Below are positions 34,583-46,830 of a stretch of 64,000 nt of DNA, one piece after another. The stretch comes from Narthecium ossifragum. Its lineage: Eukaryota; Streptophyta; Magnoliopsida; Dioscoreales; Nartheciaceae. The notes beneath the pieces were generated by a model. It did not search any database and was not told the origin of the DNA. It worked only from the letters and a program-made list of their open reading frames with translations. Position numbers and translations under genes: made by a program. Position 1 is the first letter of the stretch. Each line of letters starts with the position of its first letter. Location: NCBI GenBank assembly GCA_963920575.1, contig OY986974.1, forward strand, positions 8,370,610-8,434,609, written 5' to 3'.

Positions 34583-36285
34583 AACCTTTGCTCGTCCTCG
34601 GGCAAAACTAAAATTCAACTTACTCAAAAAATCAAGGTTGCAACGCCATCAACAAAGAACAACCAAGCTCTTCAAAACTCATAACATATCATGAACAAAC
34701 ATTTTTGAACAGCTTAAAATCAATCGGTAAGCATTTTTACTTGAATATGGAGCAAACCATATAAGTAGACCCTCACGGAAATTAACACTCGACTCTCTTG
34801 TGTTTAAAGGGTATGTGTTTTACTCAAATTCATTCCAATGAAAATAATCTACTATAAGCTTGCATATCTTCTCATTCTCCACCACTAGAATCACATGCAT
34901 AACATGGATTAGAAGGACTTTAAAGATTGTAACGGGGTTTAGGATCAATGTGAGAAATATTTGGAAATGTAGCTAAAAAACCAACTGAACTAATGGAGCA
35001 AAAATACATCAATAAGATATCTATAACCAATCACTCCATTTAACAACTCCTTCAATTTGGTTACAAAATACTAAAACCATGTAACATTCCTGCATTGGCA
35101 AAGAGGTTGTTCAAATGAATTTCTTTTAATTGTAGCAGGGAACAATCTTTTGCAAAAACTTCCACCTTTGTAGAAATCATACATAAACATACCCCTTTCT
35201 TGGAGTATCAAGAGGATTCATAAACATGTTTTGTAACATGAGAAACAGTTTCCTCCACTCCCTTTCATCTTCTTTTTCTTCTTTTTCTTCTTTTTCTTCT
35301 TTCCCGTCTTTTCCTTCTTTTCCTTCTTTTCCTTCTTTTTCTTCTTTTCCTTCTTTTTCTTCTTTTCCTTCTTTTCCTACTTTTTCTTCTTTTCCTTCTT
35401 TTTCTTCTTTTTCTTCTTTTCCTTCTTTTCCTTCTGTTTCTTCTTTTTCTTCTTTTCCTTCTTTTTCTTCTTTTTCTTCTTTTCCTTCTTTTTCTTCTTT
35501 TTCTTCTTTTTCTTCTTTTTTTCAGAAATAATATACTCATGAATTAAGTATGAAAATATACTCCACTTCACCAATCATAGTCATACCACGGTTTCAAACA
35601 CCCCCACACTTGAAACTTGCACACCAATACATATCATAATGATGATCAACGCTCCACTAGTCCTATGGGTTGGGTATCGGTATTGTTTTTCAGGTTTAAA
35701 GCTTGTAATCTGGGTTAACAATGAAGTCAATAAAGTTCAAATGAGTTTAGCAAAAGGAAAAATTAATTATAAGGCAGGCTATTTGGCTTACATAGCTTAT
35801 AACAAATATGGCATTAATCATATTCATGTATGCATGTGTCAATGTGGCCTCAAATAGAATCGAAGCAAGTTCTAGAGAAACAAATCCATGAAATAATATC
35901 TCTCATGAAAGAAAATAGTGAGACTAATATGAATGTGTCAGTCTAAAGGCTCAAAATCTCACCAGCTTTTGTCTACTCATTTAGTCACTACCATTTCAAG
36001 GAAAATAACTCAACTAATTAATTCCAAGTCGCCAGATTACTCATTCAATCATGTTATGAATAAATCAGGCTTAATTAATTCTTGCTCATGGCATATGCAA
36101 CCTCGATCTCTTCCCCCACACTTGAAACTGACATTGTCCCTAATGTAAGGTCAAATGCAAAGAAAAGGTAAACTAACTATAATATAAATGCAAAAATAAA
36201 AAGAGAAAGGAACGAACTCCCCTTGGGTTGCCTCCCAAGCAGTGCCTTTCTTTATTGTCATTGGCTCGACTTCATGTGTCCTTCT
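34583..36285 (-). other. Athila 2 3' non-coding region
   Basis: No supported gene and no recognisable env-like frame. It aligns in reverse with part of 2744-4410. The main difference is a greatly expanded pyrimidine microsatellite at 35265-35521. The purine boxes seen as CCCCCACACTTG at 35600-35612 and 36114-36125 match the GTGTGGGGG boxes of Athila 1. Confidence 0.7.
35265..35521 (+). repeat. TTC-rich microsatellite of about 257 bp
   Basis: CTTCTTTTT and CTTCTTTTC units repeat without interruption other than single-base changes. The long poly-Ser/Phe or Lys/Arg frames across it are by-products of the repeat. Athila 1 has only about 30 A/G-rich bases at the matching place (3711-3740). Confidence 0.92.
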
Positions 36286-37344
36286 TTAATCAGGATAAAT
36301 CGGATCCTCAAGTTCCAATTTGTCCATATTTTCTATTTGAATACTTTTGTAGTAAGGTTTAAGTCTATGGCCATTCACCGTAAACTTTTTCGAAATGGCT
36401 AAACTTTGAATTTCAACTGCACCATGAGAAAAAACATTAGTAACGATAAAAGGACTAATCCAACGAGAACGCAACTTACCTGAAAACAAACGCAAGCGTG
36501 ATTGGTAGAGAAGGACTTTTTGACCAACTGTAAACTCTTTTCTTGAAATCATCTTGTCAAGAAAAGCTTTTGTCTTTTCCTTGTAAATCCTCGCACTCTC
36601 ATACGCATCATTTCGAATTTCCTCTAATTCTTGTATTTGTAACTTCATGTGTTCTCCACTTTCATCCATCTTCATGTTGAAGCTTTTGATAGCCCAATAG
36701 GCCTTGTGTTCTAACTCAACTTGAAGGTGGCATGGTTTCCCAAACACCAAACGATAAGGTGACATACCAATGGGTGTCTTGTATGCAGTCCTATACGCCT
36801 ACAAAGCATCATCCAAATGCAAACTCCAATCTTTTCTATTTGGATTGACCGTCTTTGCAATGATGGACTTGATTTCTCAATTTGACACTTCCGCTTGTCC
36901 ACTAGTTTGTGGATGATAGGCGGTTGACGCCTTGTGGGTCACATGGTACTTCCTTAGTAAAGCCTCCACTGTCCGATTGCAAAAGTGAGTGCCTCAATCA
37001 CTTATTAGACCTCTTGGAATTCCAAACCTGGATAAGATGTTAGACTTGATAAAATATGCAACAACTTTAGAATCATCAGTCCTTATAGCTTTAGCTTCTA
37101 CCCAGTTTGAGACATAATCCACAGCAAGCAGAACATAAACATAACCAACAGATGCAGGGAACGGACCGATGAAATCGATGCCCCAAACATCAAAAATTTC
37201 ACAAAATAATATCAGGGTTTCTGGCATCTCATTCCTTTGGGATACAATACCTGTCTTTTGACAATTGTCGCATGACTTACAAAGAAAATATGAATCTCGA
37301 AATAAAGAAGGCCAATAGAAACCACATTCTAACACTTTTCTCAC
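36286..37344 (-). pseudogene. Athila 2 integrase
   Basis: From 37344: GFYWPSLFRDSYFLCKSCDNCQKTG (end of the HHCC finger), FDVWGIDFIGPFP (first Asp), DYVSNWVEAKA and FGIPRGLISD (second Asp). The third catalytic residue region (36766-36993) is broken by stops. The C-terminal part at 36765-36286 has [21 protein letters not shown] and [15 protein letters not shown]. The enzyme would integrate the cDNA; this copy is broken. Confidence 0.87.
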
Positions 37345-37377
37345 CGTTCTCTTGGCTCCAAAGTGACCTCCACATGC

Positions 37378-38067
37378 TTAAGAATGAGAAATGTTGAGTA
37401 TAGAAATAGTTTCATTTTCAAGTACACACATTCTTATTACTTGATCTGCACAATGCTTCCATAAATATGGGTCATCCCACACAGAGTATTTGGCATCACT
37501 TTTGAGTTTACCTTTTTGAGCCTTAGATAAATCAATAGGTAACATATTAGTAACCAAATAATTAAGAATATTTGCATACCAAGGTAATGTCACAATTGCG
37601 GAGAATAATTGCTTGTCAGGGAACGTTTCCTGCAGATGAAGTTCATCCTCCACATGCACTAAACGACTCAAATGGTCGGCAACCCGATTTTCTGTCCCTC
37701 TTTTGTCTTTTATCTCCAAATCAAACTCACTCAAGAGAAGTATCCATCTTATTAACCTTGATTTGGCCTCTTTCTTCGTCATCAAATAACGAAGGGCTGC
37801 ATGATCAGAATAAACAATGAGTTTAATACCAAGCAAATAAGAATGAAACTTTTATAAAGCAAAAACGACAGCTAAAAGTTCTTTTTTAGTGATAGTATAA
37901 TTTCTCTGGGCATCATCCAAGTTCTTTGAAGCATAATAAATTGCATGATACGCTTTTCCAATCTTCTGGCCCAAGACAGCGCCCACCGCGTAATCACTTG
38001 CGTCACACTTTATCTCGAAAGGAACGTTCCAGTTAGGGGGCTGGATATCTGGGATAGAAGTCAACAA
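37378..38067 (-). pseudogene. Athila 2 RNase H
   Basis: The first piece (38067-37852) has FEIKCDASDYAVGAVLGQ, YYASKNLDDAQRNY and TKKELLAVVFAL; the second (37836-37378) has [34 protein letters not shown] and [10 protein letters not shown]. These are the gypsy RNase H blocks with Asp, Glu and Asp in place. A stop near 37840-37850 separates the pieces. The last part leads into the integrase finger. Confidence 0.87.
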
Positions 38068-38178
38068 TTCCTTCAGCTTATCAAACGCCTTTTTATATGC
38101 CGCATCGAACTCAAAAACCGTATCCTTTTGTAATAACTTGCATAGTAGTAGTGCTATTTTGGAGAAGTCCTTGATAAA

Positions 38179-39372
38179 TCATCTATAAAAACTTGCATGT
38201 CTAAGAAAAGAACGAACTTCCCGCACACTAGTGAGATAAGGTAAAGATTGAATAACATCAACTTTAGCTTTATCTACGTCAGTTCCTTTAGACGAAATTA
38301 CATGACCCAAAACTATACCTTGCTCAACCATTATATGACATTTCTCAGAATTTAACACAAGGCTAGCTTCTATACATCTTTGAAGAACAAGTGTAAGGTT
38401 ATGTAAACAATTGTCAACGGAGTCTCCGTAAACTGTGAAATCATTCATAAAGACTTCTATGATATGTTCAATAAAATCTGAAAATATACTAACCATACAC
38501 CTTTGGAAAGTGGTTGGGGCGTTGCAAAGGCTAAAGGGCATGCGACGATATGCAAAAGTTCCAAATGGGCATGTGAACGTCATCTTTTCTTGATCTTCAG
38601 GGGCATTTGCAATCTGAAAATAACCTGAATAACCATCAAGAAAGCAATAATAAGAATGACCAGCTAACCTTTCAAGCATCTGATCAATAAAAGGTAAAGG
38701 AAAGTGGTCCTTGCGCGTTCTAGCATTTAATTTTCTATAAACTATACAAACCCTTCACTCATTCTAACCACGGGTGGCCACTAACTCATCTTTCTGATTT
38801 TTCACCACCGTTATTCCAGTCTTTTTAGGTACCACTTGAACTGGGCTAACTCACGTGCTATCCGAAATAGGGTAGATCACTCCAACTTCAAGAAGTTTGA
38901 GGACCTCCTTCTTTACTACATCCATCATGGGCGGGTTCAACCTTCTTTGTGGTTGACGGCAAGGTTTTGCTTCCTCTTCAAGCAAGATACGATGCATGCA
39001 AGTACTGGGGTTGATTCCCTTGATGTCGGCAATTATCCAACCAATAGCTGTCTTATGCTTCTTAAGAACCTGCACAAGCTTTTCTTCTTGTGGTGCACTA
39101 AGGTTATTGGAGATGATTACTGGTAATACTCCTCCATCTCCACGGAACACATAATTGAGGTGAGTAGGAAGAGGTTTCAGTTTTGAAATAGGTGCTTGCA
39201 AAACAGAAGGTAAAAATCTCTCATTCGAAATAGGTAATGGAGTATAAGAGATGTTACCTGATTGCTTAAGTGTTGAAAAATCATTCAGTGTTGCAACAAT
39301 TTTATGCAAATTAGTACTTAAGGATAGCTCCTCATTTTCTTTCTCAAGAGACTTACTAATGGCAACTTCCAA
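38179..39372 (-). pseudogene. Athila 2 reverse transcriptase with altered catalytic box
   Basis: From 39372: an N-terminal linker, then IGWIIADIKGINPSTCMHRI, RRLNPPMMDVVKKEVLKLL and YPISDS. After a break at 38850-38680 it continues with FLDGYSGYFQIANAPEDQEK, TFTCPFGTFAYRRMPF and CNAPTTFQRCM. The catalytic box reads VFMNDFTVYG where this lineage normally has FMDDF, so the first active-site Asp is Asn. LGHVISSKG and VREVRSFLRHASFYR close the domain. Frame breaks and the Asp change both point to an inactive enzyme. Confidence 0.88.
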
Positions 39373-39648
39373 TTAATCTTTGCCATCAAGTTCAAAAACT
39401 TCTTATGATAAATAATCAATCACATCAATTGAATACACAAGACCGTCATCAGCAGGATATTTCATGGCATCATAAATATTAAATTTAACAGTTTCACCAT
39501 CAAATTCCGTGGTAAGTGTGCCACTATGAACATCTATCTTAGTCTTAGATGTCTTTAAGAAAGATCTTCTCAACAAAATAGGAGTAGTGTGATCACCATT
39601 CTCTATTTCAAGTACATAGAAATCAGCAGGGAAAACTAAATCATTAAC

Positions 39649-40235
39649 TTACACAAGAATATCCTCAACTAGACCTTTAGTATAGGCATTAGATATGTCA
39701 GCTAATTGAATCACAACACCAGTTTCATTCAAAGGTCCAAGTTTCAAAGAAAAATATAAAGAATATGGCATGACATTGATAGAAGCTCCTAAACCTATCA
39801 TGCCCCTTTCAAATTTAGTATTACCAATTGTACAGGGGATAGTAAGCATACCTGGATCTTTGTGCTTCACAGGGATTTTTCTTTGAATAACTGCAGAAAC
39901 ATTCTCACCTACTCTTACCTTCTCACATCTTTTAAGTTTCTATTTTCTCTTAATTGTACACAGTTCTTTCAAGAATGTAGCATAACGAGGTACTTGTTTA
40001 ATAGCATCTAAAAGTGGAATATTTACCTCGCATCGGTGAAAAGTTTCATATAAATCTTTATTCTGCTCCTCTCTTCTAAAGCCTGAGGAAAAGGAGGTAG
40101 AGATTTATAATCAGAAAGAGGTGGAAAACTTACGCTTAGGTACATCATCGTCATCAGGGGTATCCTTGTCCGCAACAATGTTTTGCCCTTTTTCTTGCTC
40201 CGACAATGTAGGGGCTTCCTTTACTGGAATCTCAA
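39649..40235 (-). pseudogene. Athila 2 protease remnant and gag-pro junction
   Basis: The retropepsin block reads MIGLGASINVMPYSLY at 39870-39649; Athila 1 has MLDLGASINVIPYSIY, so the catalytic Asp is replaced by Gly here. Upstream (39871-40235), in broken frames, are pieces matching DDDDVPKRKFSPLSDYK and KELCTIKRR of Athila 1. The coding sequence stops abruptly at 40235 where the inverted LTR fragment begins; the rest of gag is absent. Confidence 0.8.
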
Positions 40236-41657
40236 TGATGAGAATGTGTATAATGTCATATTTTTATCCCGCAATGCCTAGTCTTCTGTGCTTATTTCGT
40301 ACCTAAATATACTCATTACTCTTATATTTTGGTTTAGAATCCAATTGGAGACCTTGAGTGCGAAATGAAGCCAAATGTACAATTCTGGACAGTTTTCACA
40401 ATAGTTCATAATCTGAGCATAATTCTTCCATACAAACTCTGATTGTGATGATCCAAGATGCTATGGAAAGGCAAGGAAGATCTCTACAATTTTCATGTTA
40501 TGCGTTTTGAGAGATTCTGGTTGATTGCATCAAGGAAATCGAAGCCAGAAGGAAGGAAGAAGACTGAAAGAAGATAGGTCAGCTTCAAAGATTAATCTAC
40601 ACCTACTTAAGAAGAACCATATGAAGTGGCACATATGATTGAAATGCTCTGAAAGTCTAGTTTCTGGATAATTTTACGGTTCTTGATTTGGAGCTTCTTA
40701 AAGAAAGTTACAGTGCTTTTACTAGAATCAGTGTAGGGCAGAATAGCAGAAGAAATATGCAGAAAATAAACGATCAATCTTATTTCCATAAAAGATCAAT
40801 CCTTTATGCTCCCAGAGATGAGAAAGACCCACGATCGACTGTCACATTGACCGCCGTATCGATCGTCAACCTCTGTCAAACATATACCTTCTCAGGGTCG
40901 ATGCGAGGATGAACATGAGCATGAACATGAAATCCATAATAAAGAGTTCGATCTTCTTTACATAAGAGATCGATCTTAGTCGGGACACAGCCACAATCTG
41001 GAAAGAAAAGATCGATCTTCTTTACATAAAGATCGATTTTTGTTAACCGACTTTGCAGAATAAACAGCTCAGATCTAATCCGAGGATGGGAAACTTATGG
41101 GCTATAAATAGGATTCCTTTTAGGGATTCAGGGGGGCGAATTCTAGTGGATTTTTCCTGCTACTTTCTATTTCTTTGATATATCTAGGGTTCTTCTTTCT
41201 TCTTTAAAGGATTGTTCTTGATGGCCTTGCGTGGTTAAACCTTAATTCTTGGTCGAGGAAACTGAAACCTCGAAATCTATGAACTGTGAGATCTAATCTT
41301 TTTTTATTGTTCAATTAATATTTGGGTATTGGATGTTTTTCTGTGATTATGATTATGATTACCATGTTTAATTGCTAGGAGGCCTATTATTTTATTATTC
41401 AATGCAATCTACTGCTAGGTTGGATATCAAATCCGTAATTGTTTGATACCGCTAATATGCGAAGCAACTAATGTTTAATGATTTACTGCGTTTCAAAGAT
41501 TGTTAGATCTTAGGAAGAATGTTCGACTAAATTAAATGCAACCGCTTGTGCTTGTGTTGTTTAGCTACATCGATCTCCCTAATTTTAAGGCTGCTAGTAG
41601 ATTAAATCTACAGTACTTGTCTTAGGTTGTTTAGTAGTTAGGGTTGATTGGATCGCT
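40236..41657 (+). repeat. Inverted Athila LTR fragment
   Basis: It begins exactly like an LTR (TGATGAGAATGTG) on the plus strand, opposite to the element around it. It runs through the shared U3 block (40605-40720), GATCGATC words (about 40780-41040) and a TATA box (41103-41111), and stops about 330 bases short of the LTR end. It abuts the minus-strand 5' LTR remnant tail to tail at 41657/41658. Confidence 0.85.
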
Positions 41658-42447
41658 AATTCACACCTTGAATATTCACCATTCGAATTAAATTCGAATC
41701 TCTCCTCAATCATAGTTAATTAGAAACAAGCGATCCAATCAATCCTAACTACAAAACAACCTAAGACAAGCGTTGCATTTAATTTAGTTGAACATTCTTC
41801 CTAAGATCTAACAATCTTTGAAACGCAGTAAATCATTAAACCCTAGTTGCTTTGTAGAATAAAGGGATCAAATAATTATGGATTTGATATCCAACCTAGT
41901 AGTAGATTGCAATGAATAATAAACTAGTAGGCCTCCTATCAATTAGAAAGGACGATCATGAATATAATCATAGAAAAACATTCAATACCCAAATATCAAT
42001 TGAACAATAAAAATAGATTAGATCTCACAGTTTATGGATTCCGAGGTTTCAGTTTCCTCGACCAAGAATTAAGGTTTAGCCATGCAAGGCCATCAAGAAC
42101 AATCCTTTAAAGAAGAAAGAAGAACCCTAGAAATATAAAAGAAATAGAAAGTAGCAGCAAAAATCCTATAGAATTCGCCCCCCTAAATCCCTAAAAAGAA
42201 TCCTATTTATAGCCCATAAGTTTCCCATCCTCGGATTAGATCTGAGCCTTTTATTTTGCAAAGTCGGTTAACAAAGATTGATCTTTATGTAGTAGAAGAT
42301 CGATTTTTTCTTCCCAGATTGTGGCTGCGTCCCGAGTAAGATCGATCTCTTATGTAAAGAAGATCGATCTCTTTATTCCAGACTTCATGTTCTCGCGGTG
42401 GATCCTCTCATCGACTTTGAGAAGGTATATTTTTAACAGAGGGTGAC
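41658..42447 (-). repeat. 5' LTR of Athila 2, downstream part
   Basis: Aligns with 33112-33935 of the 3' LTR. The last 185 or so bases of the LTR are missing at 41658. An internal deletion of about 70 bases lies near 41774. At 42447 it is interrupted by a solo LTR and resumes at 46831. Confidence 0.85.
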
Positions 42448-45400
42448 TGTCACACCCCGACCCAGAAATTCCATCCAGATCGGGGAGTGAGCGACCTAAA
42501 CCTGATAAATCATCAATTGGCGCAAAAAAAAAAATTTGATAGAGTCACTTCTATAATTCATACACAAGGAACATGTACAACTTCTATATTCCACAATAAA
42601 TTTAAATACTTGATCATGAGAGCACAAATGTGGATTTGCAACTACTACAACTATTACAAACCCAATTTAAATAATTAAAGAAACATCCTTCCATATTAAT
42701 CAAAGATTCAGTGTTATATAATTTGTCCTCAAATAAAACATAAGTTTCCAAGCTTTAACTACATCAAATAAATATAAAATACTGAATGGAAGCCCTCATT
42801 CTGCCAACAACCTCAAAGTCCACCCGAAGTAGAAGCGCCTCCAAGAATTGATCTGCCTGGGACTACTGAAGTGGAAGGAGTGGCGCCTGCACCTGCAAAA
42901 CGCAGCCCGGGTAGGGTGAGCATAAAGCCCAGTAGGGTTCCTGGCTACAGCACTCTCAAGGAAAGGGGTAAACTGCAACTGTGTCGTCTCCGTCCAATCC
43001 TATGACAATCAAGACCAAGTCTCGACAAGGGTCACACATCACCAAGCGGCCCTCTACAGATCAGGGAAGGACAAGGGGCAAGTGCACCTCCCGTGCACTC
43101 CCACCTCTACCACCCTTAACAGGATAACATCCACTGCCCTTAGCGATTGACGTAGAGAACGACACGACCTCTATGTGATAAGTCACTAATGAATCCTAAT
43201 TAAACCCCTTAAATTACCTTTGTTAGGCCTAGAGTAGGTGTATTTGACGATTTATTAGTTGATTTTAGGTTTAATCATGGTTTGAGAAGAGATACAAGAA
43301 ATTCGGCTAAAATGAAGAAAAATATAGCTTCGTCGACCATTGGGAAAATATTCGCCATATATTCTCTGAAACTCTAAATATTCTGAAACTATGGAAAATT
43401 GTAGAAAACTCAGAGATCTACAATGTTCATGTTGGACACTTTGCGAGATTCCTGATGGTGTGATAGCCGATTTGAAGAATATATGAAGATACATAAGCTG
43501 GAAAGCTGCACCGTCGAAGCTCAAGAGAATATTCTCCAAATATTCTACATTAATCAGAATATTATGAAATAATTTTGAGATGACAGAAGACTTCCAGATC
43601 TATAACTCTCATGTTGAAGATCGGCTCAGATTCCGTATAGATTGGCCCCAGAATTGACTCCAAGTTAGAGTTTGAGTAGAAGTTGAAGAATAAGGAAGCT
43701 GATGACGTGGCAATTATTAACCCAGTCAAACTGGGAAGTCCGATCGATCGGTTTGAGTCCGATCGATCGCTCCGATGACGTCAGCGACCCGGAATTTAGG
43801 AAAATTAGAGTTTAAGTTCAACTATAACTCCTAATTACGGGATGAAGGGTTTCTAATACATAAGGGGGTTATTCCAGCCGAAAATAGTCATCTTTTGGAG
43901 CACTTTTGGAGAAGGTTAGGGTTTTGAAGACGGTGATCTTTCCGCGGGGATCGACGACTTCATCTTCTACACCTATGGCTGATTTCCAAGAGATGAGTGG
44001 CTAGTTTTCTTGTTCTTAGGAATACCATGAAACCCTAGTGTAACTTTTGATCTTTCTTAGTTGGATTTTTGTGAACTTCTCTAAGTATAATCTCATGAAT
44101 ATGATTTTAATGATTATAGAGTTGAAGGAACAGAGTTCCGTTGACGTATTATTAGTCCTACATGATGGTTGTACTTAAGTGTAGAGATTCATGAGATAGT
44201 TTGCATGTGGTTTGTGATTTACCTTTGAGATAATCTATGCTACGTGAAGATAAGTCATGCTAAGGTCATTAGGAGTAGAATAACTTAAGATAATGGTAGG
44301 ACCGAAGATGATTTATGCCAAACAAAGATAGGTTATGCCGTAGGGAACATAAAACCTTCTTTTAGGGATTCGTGTGAGCTTGTAACCATACGATCCGTAA
44401 TGCTTAGAGAAGTGATCAAAATGATAACTATGGAAGATTAAGGGTGAAACTAGGGTGGATTGTGTATTTCCTAAGACATCTTTTTCCCTCTGATTAAAAC
44501 CTTAATATTTTCTTTTGTTTTCTTAGATAGTTTCAGTTAGATCAATCTATCATTGAAGTGTTTGGTTTAGATTAAGAGTTTTGAGAATCGATTTTGGTTT
44601 TCCTAGTAATTCCCTGTGGTTCGACTCCGGATTTCACCACTAGTCTACGTAGTAGCATTAGTGATTGAATAAGGATATAAATTTAAGATTCAATTGAGGT
44701 TAGCAACGTTTTAACGATGACGTTTGCGAGCGATCACACCTCAATACCACAAATCAAATGAGTATATCTAGGTTGCAACCTCGATCATCACAAGATCATA
44801 TCCACACAATCTCGCCCTAGTCCTCCTACCCATACCTCAGTCATAGAGCTAGATCCGAGCTACCCGAGCCCTCGGATCGGCGATTGATCCCCATCGCCCG
44901 CACCTAGCCTTAATGCTTCTAATGCATACAACGTGCATGAGCCTAATCAAGCAACTAGGAGTAGGTGTCTTTACTTGTCAATTCATCAATCACATGTCCA
45001 CAAGATATAGCATAGCTATAGGGTAGGTTTAGCATTCAAGAATAAACAAAAGCCAAGTGCAGCACTCACGTATTCCAATCATGCACAATTATTCAGCACA
45101 TACAAATGGCACATCTTCGGCCCAAATAAATCTAAACATTCCCAAGGGCCATCACTCCCTTGGTTAATCCATAAAGAAATAGAAACGGGCACACCACCGG
45201 CCCTAGGGTTGAACATGGTACAAGAGTAATACAGAATTGAATATTTCACCAACAACTCTACTAACTGGAAAGCAGTATTTGATCAAAGGACTTGAGTAGA
45301 TGAGGAAACAAGCTACTATATAATGCCATGAATATGATCGACACACGAATACCACCATCACATAGAATTTCAGCAATAATAAATTGGCAGTCCTACACTT

Positions 45401-46825
45401 CAACAGGTAACCAAAGGCCATGGCATAGGTGAATTTGGCTGGAAAGCTAGGAATTGAAACCACCATTCAAACCCACTAGACCCGCAGGGAAGGCCTCTAC
45501 AAGCTGGCCAGCTTCACCCCTGTCCCGCTGTCGGCCGTATGCTCCCCTGCCAATTGACTGGCAAACAGGGCCAGAAAGTGAAAAGAGAAACATAATCGTA
45601 GGGAGCCAGTAAACTAGCAATCGATGGAGGAAGCTCAGACCTCACACTATCGGGGAAGGCTAGATGAACATTACCCAAGGGAAACACGGGAACAAATCCA
45701 AACCCACGGACAGGGAAGAAGAAACGAATGAGAAAATAGAGGGAAGGAGGGTACCCAGCCGGAGTACATACCGGAGCTAAAGAGAGCAAAGGATCCAACG
45801 AGGGTGAAAAGCAGGACATTACATCGTATTAAGGGAGAACAGAGCATTCTAGCAACCAAGGATCAGGACCCAAACTCAACTCCGGAACAAAGGAAATGGG
45901 AAACCCAAACTCAGCCATGAAACCCATCAAACCAGAGAGAAGGGGGAAGAAAACTGATCACAACTCCATGAACATACATAGATCCAACCACGGCATTAAG
46001 AGAGGATAAGGTAGCTTCACAAAAAACCCTTAGATATGAACCACTGCGGTACGAGGGAAAATAGGGAGAGAGAAATAGAGACGAAGAACAGGGCTTCAAA
46101 ACCCTAGCTAGCATCGAAACCCAACATTAACTCCTAGATCTAAGCAATGGCAAGCAATGAAAGAGGAAGAACATCAAACGGAAAAACCAGAAATCTTAAG
46201 CTAGCATGCTTCACTCAACCCTAGAGGCCTAACCAACAGTTAGGGTAGGAATCCCTACCTCTGGGCGTCGAGATCTCATCCTTCTTCTTCTTCTCCTGTC
46301 ACGGTTGTCGTCCCCGAGCTTGCCGCCAGTCACCGCCACCTCTCTCCTCTGATCGTGGGTCGTCTCCAGTTGTGGTCGTCGAGCTCGCCTAGCCCTCCGC
46401 CGTCGCTGCCGACGTCACCAAGTCCTCCTCTCCTTCCCGGTCGTGACCACCGCCGCCTCTCTTTCTCTAACGATCAGGATACAACCCTCACGAGAGAGAG
46501 ATGGGTTAAGAAGGTTTTATATATCGAGTGGCTGAGATTAGATCATGGTCGTTCGATCGGCCTGATCTGATCCTAACCACTCAAATCTCGATCCACGTGA
46601 TCAAACACAGATCCTCAGATCTAGATTACTCCTAATGGTCTAATCAAGCACATACATCATTACAGGGCCGTGTGTGCGCTATGTGTGTGAAACCAACTCC
46701 GTCAAGGATAATTTACCAAATTACCCCCGGAGTCGCAACGATCAAAGGAGATCGCGAAGCAAGGCCAACAAAGCCAGACCCTCGACCTACGTGGGCGGAC
46801 CGGATTGGAGGTACGGGTCCTCACA
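42448..46825 (+). repeat. Solo LTR of GC-rich TGTC...CACA family, with nested solo LTR
   Basis: TGTCACACCCCGACCC to ACGGGTCCTCACA. The flanks GTGAC (42443-42447) and CTAAC (46826-46830) each differ by one base from CTGAC, the sequence at this place in the uninterrupted LTR (33941-33945), so they are a decayed target duplication. The family block ACCTGCAAAACGCAGCCCGG is at about 42890. Without the nested LTR (43176-44736) it is about 2.8 kb. No coding sequence. Confidence 0.85.
43176..44736 (+). repeat. Solo LTR, TGATAAGTCACT family (1561 bp)
   Basis: Near-identical to 30179-31726. Its flanks do not show a clear duplication: the host sequence joins perfectly as GACCTCTA/CACCTCAA, with two extra bases (TG) at the left. 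It contains CCGATCGATCGG pairs (43740-43770) and GGTTCGACTCC (44618-44628), a perfect match to the Pol III B-box consensus. Confidence 0.85.
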
Positions 46826-46830
46826 CTAAC

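Noticed and set aside
35265..35574. Long Ser/Phe or Lys/Arg-rich open frames on both strands
   Set aside because: They arise from the TTC-type microsatellite, which has no stops in several frames. No start context or conservation supports a protein.
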